A DNA stretch of 5,124 nucleotides from an uncultured Eubacteriales bacterium (GCA_900548795.1 URLT01000106.1:1-5124); one strand, 5' to 3'. Shown: positions 1 through 4,270, counted from the first letter of the stretch. Notes: a model not told the origin generated them from the sequence alone. A program made the numbers and translations.

Positions 1-1
1 C

Positions 2-349
2 CACGACTGCATCGTCTGCCCCGGCCTGCTCGGCGAGCCGGTCGCCCATCTTCTGATCCCGACGGCGCAGACGGCCTTCGTCACCGAGACCGACGACTTC
101 CCCTATACCGGCGCGAGCCTTTGCCGCGTGGAGCTTGACGCGCTGCTCCCGGCGGCGCAGCGGCGCGAGCTGGAGCCGCATCTGCAAAGCCGGAGCGCCT
201 ATCTGCGCCGCGCGCAGGCGCACCTGCGTCAGGCGAAGCACCTGCACGACCGCATGGAGCTGCTCTGCCGCCCGTGCGTGGATTTCGCGGCCGTCGAGCG
301 GCGCACGCAGTGGGAGCTGAACCGTCTCTTCGGCGAAAAAAAGAGCTGA
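2..349 (+). CDS. C-terminal part of a probable PRK06851-like ATPase (5' truncated by window)
   Basis: An open frame enters from the left edge and ends at TGA 347-349, giving 115 visible residues. The true start lies outside the window. The visible part begins HDCIVCPGLLGEPVAHLLIP and continues through TAFVTETDDFPY. It ends in an Arg/Leu/Gln-rich helical stretch, AKHLHDRMELLCRPCVDFAAVERRT. From memory, this order (a his/cys patch with 'hLLIP', then a helix with 'AKxLHDxxExxxxPxxDFxxV') resembles the C-terminus of the PRK06851 family. Those are uncharacterised P-loop ATPases of about 360 residues found in Firmicutes. The Walker motifs that would prove it are not in the window. Third-position GC is very high, like the two genes that follow. 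A separate promoter before the next gene suggests it is not in the same operon. The reading frame is secure; the family name is tentative. Confidence 0.6.
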   Translation, partial: HDCIVCPGLLGEPVAHLLIPTAQTAFVTETDDFPYTGASLCRVELDALLPAAQRRELEPHLQSRSAYLRRAQAHLRQAKHLHDRMELLCRPCVDFAAVERRTQWELNRLFGEKKS

Positions 350-376
350 AATCGGTCGATTTCCCGCAAAAAAGCA

Positions 377-405
377 TTGTTTTTTTGAAACACGAGTGGT
401 AAGAT
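377..405 (+). promoter_or_regulatory. Sigma-A promoter with extended -10 for the PII-like/antiporter operon
   Basis: The -35 TTGTTT (377-382), a 17-bp spacer and the -10 TAAGAT (400-405) preceded by TGG (397-399, extended -10) make a good housekeeping promoter. Transcription should start near 412, giving a leader of only about 30 nt. The -35 lies inside an A-tract/T-tract inverted repeat (367-373 with 381-387), which might also act as a weak terminator for the gene upstream. Confidence 0.7.
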
Positions 406-442
406 AGTCTCTGCAAAAAAAGAAGAAACGGAGGCGCTTCTG

Positions 443-781
443 ATGAAGCTCATTGTCATCGTTTTGAACAAGTTGGACTGTCTGGATAAGCTCCTGACGG
501 CGTTCGGCAAAAATCACCTTCCCGGCGCGACGATCCTCTCCAGCCGGGGCATGGCGCAGACGCTCGAGGCGCACGACGAGCTGCGCTTCATCGGCTCCCT
601 GCGGATGCTGATGAACGCCAACTATCGCGAAAACCGCACGATCATCATGGCCGTGCCGGACGATCAGGTCGACACCGTCGTCGAGCTGGTCAACAAGACC
701 ACCGGCGGTCTGGAAAAGCCCGACACCGGAATCCTCTTTACCCTGCCGATCGACCGGGTGGAAGGACTGGCGCACAAATGA
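443..781 (+). CDS. PII-like (GlnB-superfamily) small signalling protein
   Basis: This 112-residue protein has the length and motif order of PII proteins. A beta strand MKLIVIVL opens it, followed by a helix. A long loop region sits at about residues 36-62, where PII proteins carry the T-loop. A B-loop-like segment TGGLEKPDTG (87-96) then runs into the strand ILFTLPI; compare the TGKIGDGKIFVLPV-type signature of classical PII. PII proteins are trimeric ferredoxin-fold sensors of nucleotides or small molecules that control transporters and enzymes by direct contact. The loop region lacks a tyrosine at the usual uridylylation position (the nearest is Y61), so control by GlnD-type modification is unlikely. 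The start at 443 is fixed by GGAGG at 430-434, 8 nt upstream. The gene overlaps the antiporter by the ATGA junction 778-781, so the two are co-translated. I infer that it senses a ligand and gates the antiporter. The ligand is unknown, and a distant CutA-type relative cannot be excluded. Confidence 0.8.
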   Translation: MKLIVIVLNKLDCLDKLLTAFGKNHLPGATILSSRGMAQTLEAHDELRFIGSLRMLMNANYRENRTIIMAVPDDQVDTVVELVNKTTGGLEKPDTGILFTLPIDRVEGLAHK

Positions 782-1950
782 TCCCGAATGTTTTGCTCGA
801 CCTCTGTCTGATGATCTTCGGCGGGATGCTCATGGGGCGCGTCGCCAAGCTCGTCCATCTTCCCAACGTCACCGGCTACCTCGTCGCCGGTCTGCTCATC
901 GGCCCGAGCGTCCTCGGCCTGCTGTCGCAGGATTTTCTGACCTCCATCGACATCATCTCCGAGGTCGCCCTCGGCTTCATCGCCTTTTCCATCGGCAATG
1001 AGTTCAAGCTGAGCTACTTCAAGCGCGTCGGCGCCGCGCCGATCGTCATCGCCTGCATGGAGTCGCTGTTCGCGGTGGTCTTCGTCGTGCTCGGCCTCAT
1101 CATCGCCGGTCAGGAGGTCTCGTTCGCGCTGGTGCTCGGTGCCATTGCCGCCGCGACCGCCCCGGCCGCGACCATTATGGTCATCAAGCAGTACCGCGCG
1201 CGTGGCCCCGTCACCGAGACGCTGCTGGCCGTCGTCGCCATCGACGACGCGACCGCCCTGATCCTCTTCTCACTGTCCGTCGCCGTCGCGCAGGCCATCG
1301 TCGGCACCGGCTCTCTGGCCGCCTCCCTGCTCTCTCCGCTCAAGGAGATCGGCGGCGCGCTGCTGGTCGGCGCGGTGCTTGGCTTCCTGTTCCTGATCCC
1401 GCTGCGCTTCTTTAAGAAAAAGGGCAACCGCCTGTCCATCATCGTCGGCTTTGTCTTTGCCGGGCTGGGTCTGGCGCAGTGGCTGGGGCTTTCCAACCTG
1501 CTGCTGTGCATGGCCATGGGCGCCGTCGTTGCGAATTTCTCGGCCGACGTCGACGAGATCATGGACATTTGCGACAGCATCACTCCGCCGATCTTCATGC
1601 TGTTCTTTGTCGCCTCCGGCGCCGACCTGAAGCTCAGCGTCCTGCCCACCGTCGGCATGATCGGCGCGATCTACATCGTCCTGCGCGTGGTCGGCAAGTA
1701 CGTCGGCGCGCTGGTCGGCGGCGCAATGAGCAGGTGCGACGCCAACGTCCGCAAGTTCCTCGGCCCGTGCCTGCTGCCGCAGGCCGGCGTGGCCATCGGT
1801 CTGTCGCTGGCCGCGGGGCAGGTCGTCCCGCAGCACGCCCCGCAGATCCGCGCGGTCATCCTCTGCGGCACGCTGATCTACGAGCTGATCGGCCCGGCCG
1901 TGACCAAGTTCTCGCTTAAAAAGGCCGGAGAGATCACGACCAACCAGTAA
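778..1950 (+). CDS. CPA2-family cation:proton antiporter (Na+/H+ exchanger domain only)
   Basis: The protein has 390 residues and is almost entirely hydrophobic, with about 12-13 predicted membrane segments, so it is an integral inner-membrane exchanger. It fits the Na_H_Exchanger family (PF00999, CPA2 branch). The first motif LPNVTGYLVAGLLIGPSVLG is at residues 28-47. The broken-helix motif ATAPAAT is at 126-132. The ion-binding pair D156-D157 is in AVVAIDDATAL. R303/K307 lie in the late segment VLRVVGKYVGA, matching the conserved lysine of electrogenic CPA2 members such as NapA. Two aspartates argue for an electrogenic Na+(or K+)/H+ antiporter rather than a KefC-type channel, which has QD at this site. 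It ends right after the membrane domain, with no RCK/TrkA-N or USP tail, so the overlapping PII-like gene is the obvious candidate regulator. The start ATG 778 overlaps the upstream stop by 4 nt. The cation specificity cannot be read from sequence. Confidence 0.88.
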   Translation: MIPNVLLDLCLMIFGGMLMGRVAKLVHLPNVTGYLVAGLLIGPSVLGLLSQDFLTSIDIISEVALGFIAFSIGNEFKLSYFKRVGAAPIVIACMESLFAVVFVVLGLIIAGQEVSFALVLGAIAAATAPAATIMVIKQYRARGPVTETLLAVVAIDDATALILFSLSVAVAQAIVGTGSLAASLLSPLKEIGGALLVGAVLGFLFLIPLRFFKKKGNRLSIIVGFVFAGLGLAQWLGLSNLLLCMAMGAVVANFSADVDEIMDICDSITPPIFMLFFVASGADLKLSVLPTVGMIGAIYIVLRVVGKYVGALVGGAMSRCDANVRKFLGPCLLPQAGVAIGLSLAAGQVVPQHAPQIRAVILCGTLIYELIGPAVTKFSLKKAGEITTNQ

Positions 1951-1959
1951 AAAAACCCA

Positions 1960-1988
1960 CGGACGCCCGCCTCGGGCGTCCGCTTTTT
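1960..1988 (+). terminator. Intrinsic terminator after the antiporter gene
   Basis: A perfect 10-bp GC-rich stem CGGACGCCCG (1960-1969) / CGGGCGTCCG (1973-1982) with a 3-nt loop is followed by CTTTTT (1983-1988). It starts 10 nt after the antiporter stop codon and ends the PII-like/antiporter transcript. Confidence 0.92.
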
Positions 1989-2021
1989 CGGCGAAACGGC
2001 CGAATATTTCAGAAAAACACC

Positions 2022-2050
2022 TTGACATCACGAAAATAATGTGATAAAAT
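2022..2050 (+). promoter_or_regulatory. Consensus sigma-A promoter of the tRNA cluster
   Basis: A perfect -35 TTGACA (2022-2027), a 17-bp spacer and the -10 TAAAAT (2045-2050) preceded by TGA (extended -10) form one of the strongest promoters in the window. Transcription should begin near 2057, about 23 nt before tRNA-Gly, as expected for a stable-RNA operon. Confidence 0.9.
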
Positions 2051-2079
2051 CCTATGGCTGATGTAAGAAACGCGAAGTC

Positions 2080-2154
2080 GCGGGTGTAGTATAACGGCTA
2101 GTACAACAGCCTTCCAAGCTGTGGGCGTGGGTTCGATTCCCATCACTCGCTCCA
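2080..2154 (+). tRNA. tRNA-Gly (anticodon TCC)
   Basis: The acceptor arm GCGGGTG (2080-2086) pairs with CACTCGC (2144-2150). The anticodon stem ACAGC/GCTGT (2106-2110/2118-2122) carries the loop CTTCCAA with anticodon TCC at 2113-2115. The T-loop GGTTCGATTCC is present, the discriminator is T2151, and CCA is encoded (2152-2154). It is the first gene of the tRNA cluster. Confidence 0.97.
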
Positions 2155-2157
2155 TAA

Positions 2158-2234
2158 GCGCCAGTAGCTCATCCGGATAGAGCAACTGCCTTCTAAGCAG
2201 TAGGTGGGGGGTTCGAGTCCCTTCTGGCGTACCA
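2158..2234 (+). tRNA. tRNA-Arg (anticodon TCT)
   Basis: It begins 3 nt after tRNA-Gly. The acceptor GCGCCAG (2158-2164) pairs with CTGGCGT (2224-2230), with a terminal G-U pair. The anticodon stem ACTGC/GCAGT (2185-2189/2197-2201) holds the loop CTTCTAA, anticodon TCT at 2192-2194. The T-arm has GTTCGAGTC. The discriminator is A2231 and CCA is encoded (2232-2234). It reads AGA and AGG codons, which are rare in the GC-rich genes nearby. Confidence 0.97.
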
Positions 2235-2372
2235 CTCGCGTGCATTCCTGTTTGGGCCGATGCGCCTCGCTTCGGAACGCCGGAGGAAACGGAACCGTTT
2301 GCCGGAAGGCGTGGGCAGCTTGTCCGCAGGACATCGGCACGTGGGCGACAGCGTCGCTCGTCGGGAAAATAT
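2235..2372 (+). other. Structured spacer between tRNA-Arg and tRNA-His
   Basis: This is 138 bp inside the tRNA transcript with no tRNA and no credible ORF. It can fold: GCCGATG (2256-2262) pairs with CATCGGC (2332-2338) and encloses ACGCC/GGCGT (2277-2281/2308-2312). Inside that is AAACG/CGTTT (2287-2291/2296-2300). Two further small hairpins lie at 2321-2333 (TGTCC/GGACA) and 2345-2357 (GCGAC/GTCGC). No T-tract follows, so it is not an intrinsic terminator. It could be a processed spacer or an unrecognised small RNA. Confidence 0.35.
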
Positions 2373-2450
2373 GGTGGGTGTAGCGTAGTTGGTTAACGCG
2401 TCAGATTGTGGCTCTGAAGACCGAGGGTTCGAGTCCCTTCACTCACCCCA
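2373..2450 (+). tRNA. tRNA-His (anticodon GTG)
   Basis: The acceptor GTGGGTG (2374-2380) pairs with CACTCAC (2440-2446). G2373 can serve as the extra G-1 opposite the discriminator C2447, the identity feature of tRNA-His. The anticodon stem TCAGA/TCTGA carries loop TTGTGGC with GTG at 2408-2410. CCA is encoded at 2448-2450. Annotation tools may start it at 2374. Confidence 0.96.
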
Positions 2451-2476
2451 TTTCCCCTCTTGGGACTGCCCCATAT

Positions 2477-2551
2477 TGGGATGTCGCCAAGTGGTAAGGC
2501 ACCAGACTTTGACTCTGGCATTCGTAGGTTCGAGTCCTGCCATCCCAGCCA
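2477..2551 (+). tRNA. tRNA-Gln (anticodon TTG)
   Basis: The acceptor TGGGATG (2477-2483) pairs with CATCCCA (2541-2547). The anticodon stem CCAGA/TCTGG (2502-2506/2514-2518) holds the loop CTTTGAC with TTG at 2509-2511. The T-arm has GGTTCGAGTCC. The discriminator is G2548 and CCA is encoded (2549-2551). The first pair being U-A is typical of tRNA-Gln. Confidence 0.97.
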
Positions 2552-2553
2552 TG

Positions 2554-2590
2554 TCGGAGCAAGGCGTGCTTTGCTCCGATTTTATTTTTT
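2554..2590 (+). terminator. Intrinsic terminator between tRNA-Gln and tRNA-Lys
   Basis: A 9-bp stem TCGGAGCAA (2554-2562) / TTGCTCCGA (2571-2579) with an 8-nt loop is followed by TTTTATTTTTT (2580-2590). It lies 2 nt after the CCA of tRNA-Gln and ends only 7 nt before tRNA-Lys, so tRNA-Lys appears to need readthrough. Confidence 0.85.
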
Positions 2591-2597
2591 CCTGCCT

Positions 2598-2673
2598 GAC
2601 CCGCTAGCTCAGTTGGCAGAGCAATTGCCTTTTAAGCAATGGGTCTGGAGTTCGAATCTCCAGCGGGTCACCA
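2598..2673 (+). tRNA. tRNA-Lys (anticodon TTT)
   Basis: The acceptor GACCCGC (2598-2604) pairs perfectly with GCGGGTC (2663-2669). The anticodon stem ATTGC/GCAAT (2624-2628/2636-2640) has loop CTTTTAA with TTT at 2631-2633. The T-arm GGAGTTCGAATCTCC is intact, the discriminator is A2670 and CCA is encoded (2671-2673). No independent promoter is visible between the preceding terminator and this gene. Confidence 0.97.
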
Positions 2674-2678
2674 AAAAG
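2662..2678 (+). repeat. 17-nt direct repeat, copy 1 (3' end of tRNA-Lys)
   Basis: AGCGGGTCACCAAAAAG covers the 3' acceptor strand, discriminator and CCA of tRNA-Lys plus the first five bases downstream. The identical 17 bases recur at 2783-2799. A tRNA 3' end is a classic site for integrase-mediated insertion. Confidence 0.85.
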
Positions 2679-2717
2679 TTCGGAAATCAACCGGTTTCCG
2701 AGCTTTTCTTTTATTTT
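2674..2717 (+). terminator. Intrinsic terminator after tRNA-Lys
   Basis: A 13-bp stem (one G-U pair) AAAAGTTCGGAAA (2674-2686) / TTTCCGAGCTTTT (2695-2707) with an 8-nt loop is followed by a T-rich tail to 2717. It begins immediately after the tRNA-Lys CCA. Confidence 0.88.
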
Positions 2718-2782
2718 CCACTTCAAAAAATCCGTATTTTGAATTCTCGCTTTTTTGTGTTTATAGTCTGTTAGTAACCGCA

Positions 2783-2799
2783 AGCGGGTCACCAAAAAG
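2783..2799 (+). repeat. 17-nt direct repeat, copy 2 (orphan tRNA-Lys 3' end)
   Basis: This is an exact copy of 2662-2678 placed 121 bp downstream. The sequence just upstream (2755-2782) does not resemble a tRNA T-arm, so only the acceptor end, CCA and AAAAG are present. It runs straight into another terminator. It may be an att-site remnant, or the scar of a deletion between tandem tRNA-Lys genes. Confidence 0.85.
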
Positions 2800-2820
2800 C
2801 AGCCGAGAGGCTGCTTTTTT
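2794..2820 (+). terminator. Intrinsic terminator after the orphan tRNA-Lys 3' end
   Basis: The stem GCAGCC (2799-2804) / GGCTGC (2809-2814) with loop GAGA is extended by A-T pairs (2794-2798 with 2815-2819) and ends in six T. A terminator placed directly after a CCA end is what a tRNA gene would have, although no tRNA body remains here. Confidence 0.88.
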
Positions 2821-2833
2821 GCGTGCCCGATGG

Positions 2834-2880
2834 AGATTCGATGCTTCGTTCCGCGCAACCATAGTTCGTTTCGGGATGAC
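2834..2880 (-). repeat. Interspersed palindromic repeat, diverged copy
   Basis: On the minus strand this reads GTCATCCCGAAACGAA at one end and CGAAGCATCGAATCT at the other. This is the pattern of the widespread 'GTCATxxCGA...GCGAAGC...AATCT' intergenic repeats found in many bacteria. It shares the end motifs GTCAT and AATCT with the better-conserved copy at 2896-2928. It is noncoding. Confidence 0.6.
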
Positions 2881-2895
2881 AAATCGCTTCGTTAA

Positions 2896-2928
2896 AGATT
2901 GCCGCGTCGCTTCGCTCCTCGCAATGAC
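2896..2928 (-). repeat. Interspersed repeat of the 'VIARSEATRQS' type
   Basis: The minus strand starts GTCATTGCGAGGAGCGAAGC and ends GACGCGGCAATCT, a motif dispersed in many Firmicutes and other genomes. Translated, it gives the well-known spurious peptide VIARSEATRQS. The GCGAAGC/GCTTCGC-like core can form a hairpin. Its function is unknown. It sits 16 nt from the diverged copy at 2834-2880, so the two form a small tandem cluster downstream of the tRNA locus. Confidence 0.8.
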
Positions 2929-3071
2929 AGGATCGGTAGGCTTTGCCGAGAATACGGAACGCAAAACCGAATCTTCAAAATCCGAAAACGGCAGGTTTTT
3001 ATCAAATAATGCTTGAAAAACGGCTGTGGCTCATAATGATTCCGTTCCTGCCAAACGTTTGCTGTTTTCTA
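2929..3071. other. Noncoding AT-richer stretch between repeats
   Basis: I see no gene, promoter or terminator here. Composition is clearly more AT-rich than the coding regions on both sides. Short inverted matches such as GGCAGG and CCTGCC occur but make no convincing structure. Together with 2821-2928 and 3072-3369 it forms a gene-free stretch of about 550 bp. Confidence 0.5.
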
Positions 3072-3232
3072 AGGAACCTCTGATTCAATCGCAAGAGTGG
3101 TCAGCGAGGGATTTTGTTCCAAATTGAGGTTTGGAAATCGCAGGAATCCTTTTCGTATTTCAAGATTTTCAAACCGATAAGTTAGGGCAAAAGACCCGCT
3201 GGGCGCCGCAGCCGATTGATTCAGAGGTTCCC
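3072..3232. mobile_element. MITE-like element, 161 bp, with 20-bp inverted ends
   Basis: The left end AGGAACCTCTGATTCAATCG (3072-3091) is matched by the reverse complement of the right end (3213-3232), GGGAACCTCTGAATCAATCG, at 18 of 20 positions. A TA dinucleotide flanks both ends (3070-3071 and 3233-3234), as expected for a target duplication of IS630/Tc1-mariner-type insertion. An internal hairpin TTCCAAA/TTTGGAA (3117-3123/3130-3136) adds folding potential. There is no transposase or credible ORF inside, so it would be non-autonomous and moved in trans. No parent element is visible here, so the family assignment is inference. Confidence 0.7.
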
Positions 3233-3347
3233 TAATATTTGTTGGCTGATTTTGACGGTTCCGGACTTTTTGTTTCTTTTTCTGCACAAAAAGTTTGGGT
3301 ATGAAAGCTGCCGTTTCTCCGTGTCAGTGATCTGTCAGGAACCGCAT

Positions 3348-3367
3348 CGCAGGCTCGAACGCCTGCG
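3348..3367 (-). terminator. Hairpin just after the LytTR gene, possible weak terminator
   Basis: A perfect 7-bp stem CGCAGGC (3348-3354) / GCCTGCG (3361-3367) with a 6-nt loop begins 2 nt past the TAA of the minus-strand gene. No T-run follows on the minus strand, so it may protect the 3' end or act with other factors rather than as a standard intrinsic terminator. Confidence 0.35.
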
Positions 3368-3369
3368 CA

Positions 3370-4119
3370 TTACGGAGCCGCCTGCCCGCGCACCGTTTGG
3401 AGCTTCGCCTGATCGAACAGGATGCAGCCGCAGTGCCCCCGGAAGGTGGGGAAGCAGATGATCTTCAGATTCGTGTCGATCTCCGGGCTGTGATCCGCGA
3501 TCTCCAGCGTCTCGCCGAACAGCGCCGTGCGCTCGTAGACGCGCAGCCACTTGGCGTCCATATTGGGAAAGATGCTGCCGAAGGAGTGGTCAAGGAGCTG
3601 CTCCAACGGCGTCTTTTCCAGCGCTGCCAGCGCCTCGTTGCCGTAGCGGAAGATCCAGTCCACAGCGGCGTGTTCTTCGTTGAACACCATCTCAATGTCG
3701 GTAAACGCAAAGGGCGCGCGGTCATAGCTGGCATAATGCCGCCGGTATTCCTCCCGCGTGGCGGGCGCGTCGCTCCCGGCCAGCTCCTGCACGATCTGCC
3801 GCCGCCCGGCGCGCAGCTGCTCCTTGAGCTCCCGTTTTCTGCGGCGGGTGAAGCTCAGCGTTTCGCCGTTTATGAGCTCAAGCTTCTTCCCGATGGAATG
3901 GACGCTCTTGGCGGACACCAGCGTGGCGCGGTCGGCGCGGATGAAGCCGCTGCCGAGCATTTGCGCCAGCTCGTCTATGGCGGTATAGGTCTCGTAGGTC
4001 TTGCCGCCGGAAAGATGGATGACCGACCGGCGCCCTGCCAGCTGCACATAGAGAATGTCCTCCGGCGACAGGCGGATGCGCCTGCGGTTGGAAATAATGA
4101 ACATGCTGTCTGGCTTCAT
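3370..4119 (-). CDS. LytTR-family DNA-binding regulator with C-terminal PAS-like domain
   Basis: This 249-residue cytoplasmic one-component regulator has two parts. Residues about 6-103 are a LytTR DNA-binding domain, with IRLSPEDILYV (15-25), then R..VIHLSGGKTY, FIRADRATLVS (59-69), V..I.KKLELINGETLSF and the terminal basic helix RRRKRELKEQL. Residues about 136-236 look like a PAS sensor fold, with AFTDIEMVFNEEHAAVDWIFRYGNEALAALEKTPLEQLL, then F..IFPNMDAKWL and a closing strand GHCGCILFD. There is no receiver domain, so it does not depend on a histidine kinase, and the PAS-like part probably senses a ligand or binds a partner. The start ATG at 4117-4119 is chosen over an upstream ATG at 4179 because GGGAGGG (4126-4132) lies 6 nt before it. 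The upstream ATG would also sit inside the promoter. It is divergent from the surface-protein gene and shares its repeat-bearing control region. Confidence 0.88.
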   Translation of the reverse strand: MKPDSMFIISNRRRIRLSPEDILYVQLAGRRSVIHLSGGKTYETYTAIDELAQMLGSGFIRADRATLVSAKSVHSIGKKLELINGETLSFTRRRKRELKEQLRAGRRQIVQELAGSDAPATREEYRRHYASYDRAPFAFTDIEMVFNEEHAAVDWIFRYGNEALAALEKTPLEQLLDHSFGSIFPNMDAKWLRVYERTALFGETLEIADHSPEIDTNLKIICFPTFRGHCGCILFDQAKLQTVRGQAAP

Positions 4120-4150
4120 GGCGTGCCCTCCCGGTCGTTCTGTTTCTCGT

Positions 4151-4179
4151 AGCATACCATACTTTTTGCCGCAGAGCAA
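4151..4179 (-). promoter_or_regulatory. Promoter of the LytTR-PAS gene
   Basis: Read on the minus strand, TTGCTC (4174-4179), a 17-bp spacer and TATGCT (4151-4156) preceded by TGG (extended -10) make a plausible sigma-A promoter. Transcription would start near 4144, giving a leader of about 25 nt. The 21-bp repeat array begins about 10 bp upstream of its -35, a position suited to autoregulation. Confidence 0.65.
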
Positions 4180-4188
4180 GCAAAAATA

Positions 4189-4251
4189 TGCTATTCACGC
4201 AAGGTCTGGTGCTATTCGCGCAAGGTCTATTGCATTTCAAACGAGGCTGTG
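4189..4251. promoter_or_regulatory. LytTR-type operator: three direct repeats with 21-bp period
   Basis: GCTATTCACGCAAGGTCT (4190-4207) and GCTATTCGCGCAAGGTCT (4211-4228) differ at one base and are exactly 21 bp apart. A third, degenerate unit begins in the same phase at 4231 (TGCATTTCAAACGAGGCTG) and matches the first at 12 of 21 positions. On the minus strand the cores read ACCTTGCGTG, ACCTTGCGCG and GCCTCGTTTG. The first two fit the LytTR consensus [TA][AC][CA]GTTN[AG][TC]G well. Repeats of about 9 bp spaced about 21 bp, two helical turns, are the known LytTR site geometry. The array lies between the divergent promoters and its third unit overlaps the weak -35 of the surface-protein promoter, as expected for activator binding. 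Confidence 0.72.
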
Positions 4252-4270
4252 CTAAGCTTAATACTATAAA
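4242..4270 (+). promoter_or_regulatory. Probable activator-dependent promoter of the surface-protein gene
   Basis: TATAAA (4265-4270) is a good -10, but the hexamer 17 bp upstream (CGAGGC, 4242-4247) has no resemblance to TTGACA. A weak -35 overlapped by the third operator repeat suggests that transcription needs the LytTR protein. Transcription would start near 4277. TACTAT at 4262-4267 is an alternative -10. Confidence 0.5.

Noticed and set aside
348..363. Terminator after the first gene (GAAATC/GATTTC hairpin)
   Set aside because: The 6-bp stem is AT-rich and no T-run follows directly; the nearest T-run is about 15 nt away and forms part of the next promoter.
406..442. Riboswitch (for example a Na+ sensor) ahead of the PII-like/antiporter operon
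   Set aside because: The predicted leader is only about 30 nt, too short for a known riboswitch fold.
1270..2031. 253-residue minus-strand open frame opposite the antiporter gene
   Set aside because: It is rich in Arg, Asp, Ala and Gln with no domain pattern, which is typical of the antisense of a GC-rich membrane-protein gene. It also crosses the intrinsic terminator.
2389..2882. Open frames across tRNA-His, tRNA-Gln and tRNA-Lys on both strands
   Set aside because: They translate tRNA genes and terminators, with peptides such as GxxxFESxxP that are known artefacts of the tRNA T-arm.
2761..2964. 67-residue minus-strand frame containing VIARSEATRQS
   Set aside because: It is a translation of the interspersed repeat, not a gene.
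3069..3287. 72-residue minus-strand frame
   Set aside because: It almost coincides with the MITE-like element and has no ribosome site; the peptide is the repeat read in frame.
3267..3295. ACTTTTTG/CAAAAAGT inverted repeat as a terminator for the LytTR gene
   Set aside because: The stem is almost all A-T with a long loop and no clear tail, so it is too weak to call.
3397..4152. 251-residue plus-strand open frame opposite the LytTR gene
   Set aside because: It is the antisense shadow of a well-supported LytTR-PAS gene. It has no ribosome site and no recognisable motifs.
4189..4251. Possible CRISPR array
   Set aside because: The 21-bp period has no distinct 30-bp-class spacers, there are only three units, and the placement between divergent promoters fits an operator.
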